Assembly: GCF_009905545.1 (NCBI RefSeq)
Contig: NZ_JAAALB010000009.1
Coordinates: 1 to 64,000, forward strand
Direction of reading: 5' to 3'
DNA from: Cellulophaga sp. BC115SP
GTDB lineage: Bacteria; Bacteroidota; Bacteroidia; Cytophagales; Spirosomataceae
DNA length: 64,000 nt
Shown: positions 39,389 through 48,300 of the stretch, in pieces
How positions within the stretch are numbered: position 1 is the stretch's first letter
How the letters are laid out: every line of letters begins with the position of its first letter
Translations under genes and position numbers: made by a program
The notes under the pieces: model-generated
The model's database searches: none
Seen by the model: the letters and a program-made list of their open reading frames with translations, nothing else
What the model was told of the DNA's origin: nothing

Positions 39389-40294
39389 ATGGCAAAAGAT
39401 TTTAAAAGCACCTTGAAATCTAAAGCAAGGGAAGCTATTACCAACTCTTTTAGTTATGTCGAAAAAATCAAAACCAATATCACGATTCTCGACGAACTAA
39501 GAGACTTTATTCCACCTCTATTACCTCAGGAATATGAACAATTACGTTCAAACCTACTCAAGGATGGTTGTAAAGACCCTCTTTTAGTATGGGAAACAAC
39601 TAAAGAAATCATTGGGACAGGGTCGGCAGAAGAAGCCGCTTATGTGTTGGTAGATGGGCACAACCGTTACAATATTTGTAGCGAGTTGGGAATTAATTTC
39701 AATGTTCAGTTGGTGCCTTTCGACTCTATTAAAGAAGCCAAGGAATACATGATTGACCTTCAATTGGGTCGTCGTAATTTGAATCCTCAACAGGCATCCT
39801 ATCTTCGAGGACTCCGTTATCAAACCGAAAAAATTAATGTTGGTTTGAACTTCAAAAAGGAGCTATCTAATGGTCAAAATGACCAATTGATAGCTGATAG
39901 TTCTCAAGAGAGTTCTACAGCTAAAAAGCTTGCGGAAGAATATAATGTTTCAGAAAAAACCATTCGTCGTGATGCAGAGTTTGCTGCTGGTCTAGAAAAA
40001 TTTAGTACTCAATTAAGAAATGAAGTTCTTTCTGGAAAAGCAAAAATTGAAAAAGCTAAGGTTCAAAAACTATCCAAGCAAGTAGTCGAACAACCAATTG
40101 AAGATCTTTCTCAATTCGAAGCAATTGTATCTCAAACGCAAATATTAAATTCTGAGACAACAATAGAAGAGCCAGCCATTGAGATTTTGTATGAAGATGT
40201 TTTGGAAAAAATAAGAATCGCTTTCGCCTCTAGAAGCAAGATAGATTTGGACGAAGCTCAAAAATCTTTCAATAATTTTAAGAAAGTATTCTAA
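39389..40294 (+). CDS. parB: ParB partition protein
   Basis: 301 residues. The N-terminal ParB/sulfiredoxin-like domain (about 30-145) has YVLVDGHNRYNICSELG in place of the ERRxRA box, then an HTH region (about 160-225, SSTAKKLAEEYNVSEKTIRRDAEFA), then a C-terminal dimerization part. The DGHNRY variant is typical of plasmid-borne Bacteroidota ParBs. A copy of the array palindrome lies within the coding sequence at 39865-39891 and encodes SNGQNDQL. The gene is convergent with rep. Confidence 0.92.
   Translation: MAKDFKSTLKSKAREAITNSFSYVEKIKTNITILDELRDFIPPLLPQEYEQLRSNLLKDGCKDPLLVWETTKEIIGTGSAEEAAYVLVDGHNRYNICSELGINFNVQLVPFDSIKEAKEYMIDLQLGRRNLNPQQASYLRGLRYQTEKINVGLNFKKELSNGQNDQLIADSSQESSTAKKLAEEYNVSEKTIRRDAEFAAGLEKFSTQLRNEVLSGKAKIEKAKVQKLSKQVVEQPIEDLSQFEAIVSQTQILNSETTIEEPAIEILYEDVLEKIRIAFASRSKIDLDEAQKSFNNFKKVF
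39865..39891. promoter_or_regulatory. ParB-site-like palindrome inside parB
   Basis: The sequence starts ATCTAATGGTCA and continues with AAA and TGACCAATTGAT, thus 10 of 12 positions of the right arm equal the array consensus. It is in frame within parB, between the ParB/Srx domain and the HTH region. Confidence 0.75.
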
Positions 40295-40297
40295 AAA

Positions 40298-40342
40298 TGA
40301 AGGTCTATAAAATGGTCATTTTGACCATTTTATAGACCTTCA
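40298..40342. terminator. parB/rep terminator containing a ParB-site core
   Basis: A perfect inverted repeat of 21-bp arms (40298-40318 and 40322-40342) with loop TTT lies between the convergent stops of parB (40294) and rep (40347). The inner part, AATGGTCA-TTT-TGACCATT, equals the core of the partition array. It could thus be a bidirectional terminator and a seventh ParB site at once. On the minus strand the rep stop comes just before it. Confidence 0.8.
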
Positions 40343-40346
40343 AACT

Positions 40347-41903
40347 TTAAAAAAAAGTATTTGCGTTAAGTCCGTTTGCTAAAGCTTTTGCTTGAAAATC
40401 TTCTCTTATTTTAGCAAATTTTGTTGGATATAATTTCTCCACTTTCTCGAACATATATCCTTGAAAAATTCCCCCTTTATCAAAGTTCACCAAAAACTCT
40501 TGCACATTATCCAACTCAGGATACAACTGATAATTTGCTTGGGCAAGCTCAGCTAAGATATTCGGATTTTCAGTTACATTATCATTTTTAAGCTGTAACA
40601 TCAATTGCGCAATCAGAGCTTGCTCATCCTGAACCAAGGTTTGTACGAGCCCCAATCGCTCTTGAAAATAATCTTTTTGTAAATCAACTTTCAATCTCTC
40701 CAACTCATTTTGCAACTGATTCGCTTTTTGAATCTCCATAGGAGAGAGACCTTTGGGTTTGACTTTTATCTCTTTTGTCACCACTTCATTTCCCCAATCA
40801 GCGTCTTTGATACGATTAAAGATATAGCCTCCGACACTTTTTATTTTTTCGCCCTTGTCTATTTTTGCTATCACATAATCAATCGAACGCTTTACTTGCT
40901 CTTCAGAATAACCATCTAACCACTTTTTGAGGGTATTTTTAGCAATTCTGAAGCGTCTGACGTTTTCGTATAGCTGGTCTAATGTACTGGTACGTTCTTC
41001 TGCTTGAATGAGAGTGGATTCAATTACTTCGCTAGGAGTGATTTCTTCAATAAAATCCTGTGTTCTTGAAGCTACTACAATACTACCATTCGTTGATTTG
41101 ATGACTTGTCTGGTGAGCTTTTTCGAAATTTGCTCTAATTGCTTTGGTGCTTTCTTTTCTTCTAAATGAAATATAACAGCATCCACTGCACGACCGACTT
41201 TTTCTTCCTCCAATTGCGTTACAACCAAGTCAGTATATTTCTCAAAATCATTGATCGTCTTCTGCAAAATCTTCTGTTTGAAATTTCCATACATCGGATA
41301 TTCATTATCCTGAATCGCCAAAATTTCTCGCAAGCGTGCTACCGAATATCGTGCCCGACGGTTTCCCAAATTAAATTGATGCTTCAATATCAAGTACATC
41401 TTTACCGATGTCGGACTTTGCACATTTGCAATATTTCGAATATCGATGGTTAGGTACTCCCTCTGGAGCTCCAACAAATAGGGTTTTAGTTTGGGATTAA
41501 ACTTTAGGCGAATACGATTTTTTTCACTTTTCTTAACAGGTTCGCTTGTTTCATCAATTAGGTGAATAGTCGTTTTATAAATCTCGCCATCTTCTTTTTT
41601 TTCATAGATGACAAAGCGTTTATTAAAAAGACGCTCTGCCGCATCACGAATAGCCTCGTAGTATCGACCATCATCACTCAAAGAATATAATTTGATAATG
41701 TCTTGTGTACGGATTTCGTATTCCGCAAAATCATCGTCGTCGGGCAATACCATCGTGAGCATGGCCATAAATACACGAAACTCATGGATGTCCATTTTAG
41801 AGGTAGCTTCCACAAGCCCTGCTTTACCACCTTGCATTCGGATGATATATCGGTCTTGATAATCTTGCTTTTTACGTAAAGCTGGTGTTCGTTTCTTTGT
41901 CAT
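40347..41903 (-). CDS. Plasmid replication initiator, Rep_3 family
   Basis: 518 residues. The first 260 resemble the Rep_3 / RepB initiator fold with two winged-helix domains: SKMDIHEFRVFMAMLTMV, LYSLSDDGRYYEAIRDAAERLFNKRFV, and SPTSVKMYLILKHQF with YSVARLREIL. The C-terminal 250 residues are helical and unusual in length; plain Rep_3 proteins have 230-350 residues. It should bind the iterons upstream of its own start (42063-42168) to open the origin. The gene is convergent with parAB. Confidence 0.9.
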   Translation of the reverse strand: MTKKRTPALRKKQDYQDRYIIRMQGGKAGLVEATSKMDIHEFRVFMAMLTMVLPDDDDFAEYEIRTQDIIKLYSLSDDGRYYEAIRDAAERLFNKRFVIYEKKEDGEIYKTTIHLIDETSEPVKKSEKNRIRLKFNPKLKPYLLELQREYLTIDIRNIANVQSPTSVKMYLILKHQFNLGNRRARYSVARLREILAIQDNEYPMYGNFKQKILQKTINDFEKYTDLVVTQLEEEKVGRAVDAVIFHLEEKKAPKQLEQISKKLTRQVIKSTNGSIVVASRTQDFIEEITPSEVIESTLIQAEERTSTLDQLYENVRRFRIAKNTLKKWLDGYSEEQVKRSIDYVIAKIDKGEKIKSVGGYIFNRIKDADWGNEVVTKEIKVKPKGLSPMEIQKANQLQNELERLKVDLQKDYFQERLGLVQTLVQDEQALIAQLMLQLKNDNVTENPNILAELAQANYQLYPELDNVQEFLVNFDKGGIFQGYMFEKVEKLYPTKFAKIREDFQAKALANGLNANTFF

Positions 41904-42020
41904 TAATCAGTTCAGAGTTTAATCAACAACACATTGATATTTCAGTATCTTCTAGAGAAATCCAGAAAGTGCTTATTATCAAGAGTAATGATCACTTTCT
42001 ATAACAAATATACAAAGAAT

Positions 42021-42060
42021 TAACTATAACTATAACTCCGTCGAGTTATAGTTATAGTTA
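42021..42060. promoter_or_regulatory. 18-bp inverted repeat before rep
   Basis: Arms 'taactataactataactc' (42021-42038) and its exact reverse complement (42043-42060) flank CGTC. The arms contain the 'gttatagtta' half of the iteron, facing each other. This is the usual layout of an operator through which an initiator represses its own gene. Confidence 0.75.
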
Positions 42061-42062
42061 CT

Positions 42063-42168
42063 CGTGAAAATGGTTATAGTTGTCCGTGATTTTGGTTATG
42101 GTTACTCGTGATTATAGTTATAGTTACTCGTGATTTTGGTTATAGTTGTCGTGATTTTGGTTATAGTT
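42063..42168. repeat. Five phased 22-bp iterons
   Basis: The consensus 'cgtgattttggttatagtt' starts at 42063, 42085, 42107, 42129 and 42150, thus spaced 22, 22, 22 and 21 bp. Copies 1 (cgtgaaaatgg) and 3 (cgtgattatag) deviate in the middle. Direct repeats in helical phase upstream of a Rep_3 gene are typical initiator binding sites. Confidence 0.9.
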
Positions 42169-42399
42169 ACCCCTACAATAAACTGTAAATCAAGTAGTTA
42201 CAGAGCCTTTAAACATAAAAAAGAATAAAAAAGAATAAAAACAACAAAAGAAGATGTTGCTGTTTTTATTAAAGTTTTTGTTTATTTTTTTTAATCGACT
42301 CTAAAAAAAATAGTCCTTCTTTGATTTCTTAAATGAATAAAAAAATAGTGTGAATATGAAAGGTAGCTAGTTCGATTTTGTTAAATAAAAAAGGCATTC

Positions 42400-42505
42400 C
42401 GTGAAAATGGTTATATTAAATCGTGATTTTGGTTATATATAAAAAGTGCTTAATTTTTGAAATAACGAAGATTTTAAGCCTAATTTCGTGAAATCGGTTA
42501 TATAA
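42400..42505. repeat. Distal iteron cluster
   Basis: Iteron-like units start at 42400 (cgtgaaaatggttatatta), 42422 (cgtgattttggttatatat) and 42487 (cgtgaaatcggttatataa). The first two keep the 22-bp spacing; the third is 65 bp further on, near three repeat lengths. The 3' half differs from the proximal cluster (ttatata instead of ttatagtt). Confidence 0.75.
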
Positions 42506-42518
42506 AAATGATAAAAAA

Positions 42519-42557
42519 TAGCCCAATTTTTTGGATTATTCCAGAAAAATTGGGCTA
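42519..42557 (-). terminator. Terminator of the susCD-DUF3823 operon
   Basis: Arms 'tagcccaattttt' (42519-42531) and 'aaaaattgggcta' (42545-42557) form a 13-bp hairpin followed on the minus strand by a T run. It is about 150 bp behind the DUF3823 gene. Confidence 0.75.
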
Positions 42558-42587
42558 TAATATGAATGATTAATGGTGTATTTGGGA

Positions 42588-42658
42588 CTGTTGATTGCGG
42601 AAATATTAAAAAACACCTACTTTTTTATAAAGTTGATGATACTTCCGCAATCCAACAG
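42588..42658. repeat. Inverted repeat, 'gattgcggaa' family
   Basis: 'ctgttgattgcggaa' (42588-42602) pairs with 'ttccgcaatccaacag' (42643-42658), one bulged base. Related to 19386-19473. Confidence 0.55.
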
Positions 42659-42705
42659 CCGCTATCCTAAAGGGATAATGCTTCAATACATTGGTAAAGT
42701 ATCTA

Positions 42706-43404
42706 CTATTTGTATTGAATTTTCTGGATAGGAGAGAAGATCATATCCTCGACACCAGCAATCTTTAAGCCCACACGTGCGTACACATAATTTTGATCTG
42801 GATTGATGGTTGGAACGTTAACAGACATTTTGATACCTGTTAGATTAGTCACATTAGCACCAGATAGGTTTGTGGCTGCGATATTTGTGCTACCAGCCAC
42901 GAACTGCGTCTTGTTGATATAAAGACTCACACGCTCAATACTTTTGGCGTTAGCGTCCGTTATAACCTTACTGAGGTCGAAGGTAGTTGAGACTACTCCA
43001 GCTTCATTGGCGAATTTGGCATTCTTAATCAAGTAATATGGAGTTACTTCTATGTCGATGTTTTGATTATCCTTCAAATCAACATACAAAGTATCAGACG
43101 AACTACCTTGTTGTGCTTTGGTCATGAACGGTCCTTGACCTTTAGGAATAATCAATTTGTATTTTCCTGCAAACAATAAAGAAGAAAACGTACCTTCTTG
43201 CGAAACGGTTACATCGATAGGCGCTAATTTTCCCCAACCTGGTTCCCAAAGCTGCATACCTACTTGGCTGTATTCGAGATTTAAAGGCTCGCCTCCATAC
43301 ACGATGCGACCTTTGAGTGTAATTGATGGTGCTACGTAGTTATCCTTTGAACAGGCAACCAAAAGTAGTCCGGCAAGCACAACGAAGTATTTTAAAATTT
43401 TCAT
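42706..43404 (-). CDS. DUF3823 surface lipoprotein of the SusCD operon
   Basis: 232 residues with lipobox (LLVAC, Cys18). Residues about 28-110 form a carboxypeptidase-regulatory-like beta domain (SITLKGRIVYGGEPL, GTFSSLLFAGKYKLIIPKG), then a second beta domain. The pattern fits DUF3823, whose members follow SusD in many utilization loci and probably bind glycans at the surface. It lies 19 bp behind susD in the same direction. Confidence 0.88.
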   Translation of the reverse strand: MKILKYFVVLAGLLLVACSKDNYVAPSITLKGRIVYGGEPLNLEYSQVGMQLWEPGWGKLAPIDVTVSQEGTFSSLLFAGKYKLIIPKGQGPFMTKAQQGSSSDTLYVDLKDNQNIDIEVTPYYLIKNAKFANEAGVVSTTFDLSKVITDANAKSIERVSLYINKTQFVAGSTNIAATNLSGANVTNLTGIKMSVNVPTINPDQNYVYARVGLKIAGVEDMIFSPIQKIQYK

Positions 43405-43423
43405 ATTGAATTAAATTGAATGT

Positions 43424-45313
43424 CTATTGATTTGGGTTTCTCACAATTTTAGGGTTGTTACTGATGATATCGTCACCAATTCTTGAATAGTAATTACCCA
43501 TCAAGAAACGATCAGCACCAGTTACACGTGTCAATTTCACCACCTTGAAAATCCATTTGTCATGGTTGGCTGTGTTTGGCGCATAGATACGATACGGCCA
43601 AAGTGAGTACGGCTGAGTATTACGTTTTGTCGCTTTATCAAGTTCAGAATTTAACTCAGTAGGGGAGATGCTATTCCCATCTTGAATTAGGTGAGCAATT
43701 CTCCAACGTTTCATATCGTAAAGCGTATGACCTTCAAATGCTAACTCCACACGACGTTCGTGAGCGATACGGTCGAAGTTGATATCGTTGGCTGTAAGCG
43801 CTTTGGTTAGACCAGCACGAGCACGAAGCGAGTTCATGTATTGAGCAGACAAGTCTTTTTGACCTAACTCGAATGCTGCTTCTGCTGCATTGAGTAATAC
43901 CTCTCCAAAACGATAGCGAACAAACCACATTTCAGATTGCACCCCACGCTGACCCGAACCAACTGCTGGGTCAAGGTATTTTCTTAAATAAAAACCTGTT
44001 TGAGCAGTAAATTCAAAGCCATCAATAGGTCCGTCAAATCCTACTACTTGTTCTGCTAGCGTTTTACCCGGTAGTACCTTTTGTGCACCACGGTCTGTAC
44101 CACTGATAATAGAACCATCCGCCAATTGATAACCAGCCCAAATATCTACTGCTCTACCCTTAAATTTACTTCCAGGAAGAATAACAGTACCAGCCAAACG
44201 AGCATCACGGTCAGCAAAAATGTCGCTAATACCCGAATAATACACAGGAGTACCGTCGCTGTTGGTTGTTGGAAGTGGCGCATAAGTATTGTCCAACTTT
44301 TCGAATGCTTGAACAAAGTTCAAAGAAGGGTTAATACGTCCGCCTTCTTCTTCCTCAGCTCCATAACGTGGTTGGTTTACAACAGTGAAATTGTGAGTTT
44401 TACCAGATTGTAGTTTAAAATCTTCTACAAAAATCACCTCAGGGTTATTTGCTTTATCATAGAAAATAGAAGCAAAGTTTTCAGACAAATCTGGTTTTTT
44501 GTTGTACAAACTATAAGCACCAGCTTTTCCAGAAATCAAATCTTGAGCATAACCTAGGGCTTTGTTGTAATAACCAGTAGCCAAACTACTTGGAATCCCA
44601 ACTTCACCACCTGAGAGTGTCACAACAGGTGTATTAGTTCCATAGCGAGCAATAGATGCTGCATAAAGGGCAGCACGAGAAGCCATGGCTAATACGGCAC
44701 CTTTGGTTGCTCTTGATTTTTCCGAAGTACTTGATGGAAGTTTATCTTTGATATCATCGGATTCTTTCAAGATAAAATCATAGACTTCCGATTCTTTAGC
44801 ACGAGGATTACGCAAATACGTTGGGTCGCCACTAAAGTCATAAGTAAGAGGTTCAAGAATTAACGGCACACCGCCCATTCTTTTTACCAATTCAAAGTAA
44901 TACGAAGCTCTCAAGAATCTAGCCTCTGCCAAAAAGCGGTCTTTTGTGGCAGCGTCAAGGGCAGTGGCATTATTACATTTTTGGATAAAAAGGTTTAAGT
45001 CACGGATGTAACCGTAATCCCATGCTCCCCAAGCACCGTAGTCCCAACCTGTGTTTTGGAAGTTTCCATACTGTCCTGCTTCAGACCAAAATGCTTCGTT
45101 GAAGTCAGAGATAGCTGTCCAGTTTTTTACAGTACCAAGGTCAACATATCTGTTATATAAATCGCCTAAAACAGACAGCGCTTGGTCTGGACTAGACCAT
45201 ACTTGTTGTTCTGTTAAAATATTGGTTGGTTTTCTGTCAAGGAAGGCATCATCATTACACGACCAACAAATTCCAAGACTTGCCAAAAGAATACTATATA
45301 TCGTTTTTTTCAT
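43424..45313 (-). CDS. SusD/RagB-family glycan-binding lipoprotein
   Basis: 629 residues from the ATG at 45313; a start four codons upstream (45325) is also possible, but MKKTIYSILLASLGICWSC is the classical lipoprotein signal, with Cys at 19. The N-terminal SusD_like part has FLDRKPTNILTEQQVWSSPDQA and TPR helices (FLAEARFLRASYYFELVKRMGGVPLI); the C-terminal RagB/SusD part ends with YGLWPYRIYAPN-like motifs (LWPYRIYAPNTANHDKW). It caps the SusC pore on the cell surface and captures oligosaccharides. The gap to susC is about 18 bp. Confidence 0.94.
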   Translation of the reverse strand: MKKTIYSILLASLGICWSCNDDAFLDRKPTNILTEQQVWSSPDQALSVLGDLYNRYVDLGTVKNWTAISDFNEAFWSEAGQYGNFQNTGWDYGAWGAWDYGYIRDLNLFIQKCNNATALDAATKDRFLAEARFLRASYYFELVKRMGGVPLILEPLTYDFSGDPTYLRNPRAKESEVYDFILKESDDIKDKLPSSTSEKSRATKGAVLAMASRAALYAASIARYGTNTPVVTLSGGEVGIPSSLATGYYNKALGYAQDLISGKAGAYSLYNKKPDLSENFASIFYDKANNPEVIFVEDFKLQSGKTHNFTVVNQPRYGAEEEEGGRINPSLNFVQAFEKLDNTYAPLPTTNSDGTPVYYSGISDIFADRDARLAGTVILPGSKFKGRAVDIWAGYQLADGSIISGTDRGAQKVLPGKTLAEQVVGFDGPIDGFEFTAQTGFYLRKYLDPAVGSGQRGVQSEMWFVRYRFGEVLLNAAEAAFELGQKDLSAQYMNSLRARAGLTKALTANDINFDRIAHERRVELAFEGHTLYDMKRWRIAHLIQDGNSISPTELNSELDKATKRNTQPYSLWPYRIYAPNTANHDKWIFKVVKLTRVTGADRFLMGNYYSRIGDDIISNNPKIVRNPNQ

Positions 45314-45331
45314 TTTCGGATTCAAAATTAA

Positions 45332-48300
45332 TTAGATAGAAAGGTTAAGACCGATGTTAACAAACTTGCTTTGAGGATATTGCAAACCATTATCGTCAGC
45401 AATTTCTGGGTCAACACCATACTCCTTCAGATTGTCGAAAGAGAACATATTGTATGCGTTGATATACACACGTGCTCTTTGAACTTTGATTTTATCTAAG
45501 ATTGATTTTGGTAACTGATAGCCTAATTCTAAGGTACGAGCACGTAAGTAAGTTACGTTTTGTAACCAGAAGGTAGAGTTACGGTTGTAATTGCTATGTC
45601 CACCGTTGTTGTATCTGAATGCAGGGAAGCGACCTGGAATCCATTCGCTGTTGATATTGAATGGATCAGCACGATGCCATCTGTCTGTCAAAAGTGAATT
45701 GAGTGCACCTTCGTTTTGGTATGCCCATCTTTGTTCCCAGTTTTGGTTCCAAGAGTACATGCTACCACCAGAGAAGTCAGCTGTTAGAGAGAAACCTTTC
45801 CAACCTACTGATACGTTAAAGCCAAAGTTTATCGTTGGCTGACCTGTAGTGGTGTAACCAATTGGGCGAACATCGTATTGGTCGATTTTACCATCATCGT
45901 TGATGTCTTTGTAAATCAAATCACCAGGAAGTAGCGTACGGTTTCCTTGACCATCGATGTTTACAGGATAAGCATTGATTTCCTCCATAGTTTTGAACTG
46001 ACCAGTGGTTTCGTAGCCCCAGAAAATGCCTGTGTAACGATTCTCGATTGAGTTACGGTAATTATCCCAAGAGTTGTTGAAAATTGGTTTGTACGTTTCA
46101 ACCGTTTTGCTTCGAGCGTAAGAAAGGTTTCCACCGATACTGTAGCTAAAATCTCCTTTTTTGTTATTGTATTGAAGGGCAATTTCACCACCTGATTGGG
46201 CGTCACTATTTACGTTTTCGTCTGGAAGGCTATAACCTAGTTCGCTTGGTACTAAGATGTCATATTTGCGACCTCTCAAGCCTGTTCTTAAACGATGGAA
46301 ATAATCTACGCTACCTGTCAATTTTGTGCCTAGCAAAGAAAAGTCTGCACCGATGTCGGTAACCTTACTTTTAAACCAAGAGATGTTTGTGATTGGTTGA
46401 CCCTTGTCACGGCTAGTAACTACTGGCGTACCACTCAAAATAACAGTTCCTGCGTTGTAGTTATAACCAGTTAAGTAGTCATAAGCACCAATACCAATGT
46501 TATCATCACCCAATACCCCGTAAGAAGCTCTTAACTTTAAATCATCCAAAATGCTTTTTGAACCTAAAATATTTTTCATGAAAGGTTCATCTGTAATTCT
46601 CCAACCAATTGAAGCAGAAGGGAATACACCTACACGTTTGTCTGGAGTAAATTTCCAAGAGGCATCACGACGAGCAGAAACTTCAACATAATATTTGTTA
46701 GCAAAGTTGTAGTTGAAACGACCGATATAACCAATTCTAGCTTCCTCGTTGTCTGTATCGTTGTAGGTATCCATTGTTGTGAAATACACTAGTGGCAACA
46801 CGTTTGTTTTTGGCACCGAGTGAACCCACTGGTCTTGGTATCTTTGCTCTTGACGTTCTGTTACAAATACTCCTCCTACGTTATGTTTTCCGAAAGTATT
46901 ATTATAACTTAATTGACCTTGATAGATATTACGCATTACTTTGCGAGTACCTCTTTCACGCCAAGGGTTGGTACTACCACCAGTTACTTTATAGCTATTG
47001 TCTGTTGGGTTATAGGTATACGCTTGATACGTATATTCATGTCCATTCATAACACGGTCAGCAATGTAGTAAGAATACATACCTCTGGCTGTCAAACCTT
47101 TCACGCCCGGAATTTGGTATTCTCCTGTAAAATTGGCTTGCATTACACGCCAGTCTTCACGCCAGTATCCTCCTAGTTTTTTGTTGTTATAAGCCCAGTT
47201 AGTTTCGTTGTGCTTAATATCGTTCAAATACTCTGGATTGTCATTTGCATAAGGACGTTCGAAAGGACGGTTTCTCAAAATGGCAAATCTTGGTAACCAG
47301 TAATCATCTGCCCCAGGGATACCCGGTTGGTCACGTGTTTCGATACGACCATTGATTTGTACGCCCACTTTCAAACGATTTGAGATTTGAGCATCTACGT
47401 TACTTTGGATATTACTTCTTTGGAAAGTAAACTCGCGACCTAATACCGAACTTTGAGCTAAACGTGTAGCAGATAAGTAATAAGTAATTTTGTCTGAACC
47501 ACCAGTTGCACTGATATTCAATGAATTAAGTGGAGCATTTCCTTGAATGATAAAGTCTTTCCAGTTAAAAGTTTGGTAACCATATTCTGTTCCAACCTTA
47601 TATTTTTCAAGTTCAGTTTTTGTCATAGCTGTTGTAAAAAATTGGTTTACATCAGCATCTACTTTTCCTAACCACCACTGATAAGAGTCATTTACAACAC
47701 TTGGGAATCGCGACCAGTTTTGCCATCCAGTGTAGGTATCTACATTAATGGTATTTTTAGAACCAGCTTTTCCTCTTTTGGTAGTTACAACAACAACCCC
47801 GTTGGCAGCACGAACCCCATAGATAGCCGCAGAAGCATCTTTCAACACAGAGATACTTTCGATGTCGTTAGGAGCAATGTTGTTAAACTGACCAGCATCT
47901 TGTTGAATACCATCGATTACGTAAAGTGGATCACCCATGTTACGAATTTGGATGTTGGCACTCGCACCTGGACGACCATCAGCCATACGGAAAGTTACCC
48001 CTGGGATTTTACCTGCCAAACCCGCACTTACTGTTGATCCCCCGTGTACTTTTTCAATATCTTTTGAAGTTATTACCGAGATAGCACCTGTCAAAGATTC
48101 TTTCTTTTGAGTACCGTAACCAACTACTACAACTTCATCGAGACTTTTTACATCTGCTAAAAGTTTTACCTCGAGAAATGTACGATTGTTGATAGCTACT
48201 TCTTGACTAACAAAGCCAATAGAAGAAAAAATCAAGGTCACATTTTGATTACTTACGTTGATAGTAAACTCCCCTGAAGCATTGGTACTTGCTCCTTTGT

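Larger units (their letters stand above)
41904..42510. other. Candidate replication origin (oriV)
   Basis: This non-coding stretch holds, in order from the rep start, an 18-bp inverted repeat, five phased 22-bp iterons, about 230 bp of very AT-rich DNA with A and T runs (42180-42400) that could be the unwinding element, and three more iteron-like units. I did not find a clear DnaA box (TTATCCACA). Confidence 0.8.

Noticed and set aside
42063-42168. CRISPR or VNTR reading of the 22-bp repeats
   Set aside because: Contiguous direct repeats without spacers, at 22-bp phase and upstream of an initiator gene, fit iterons.
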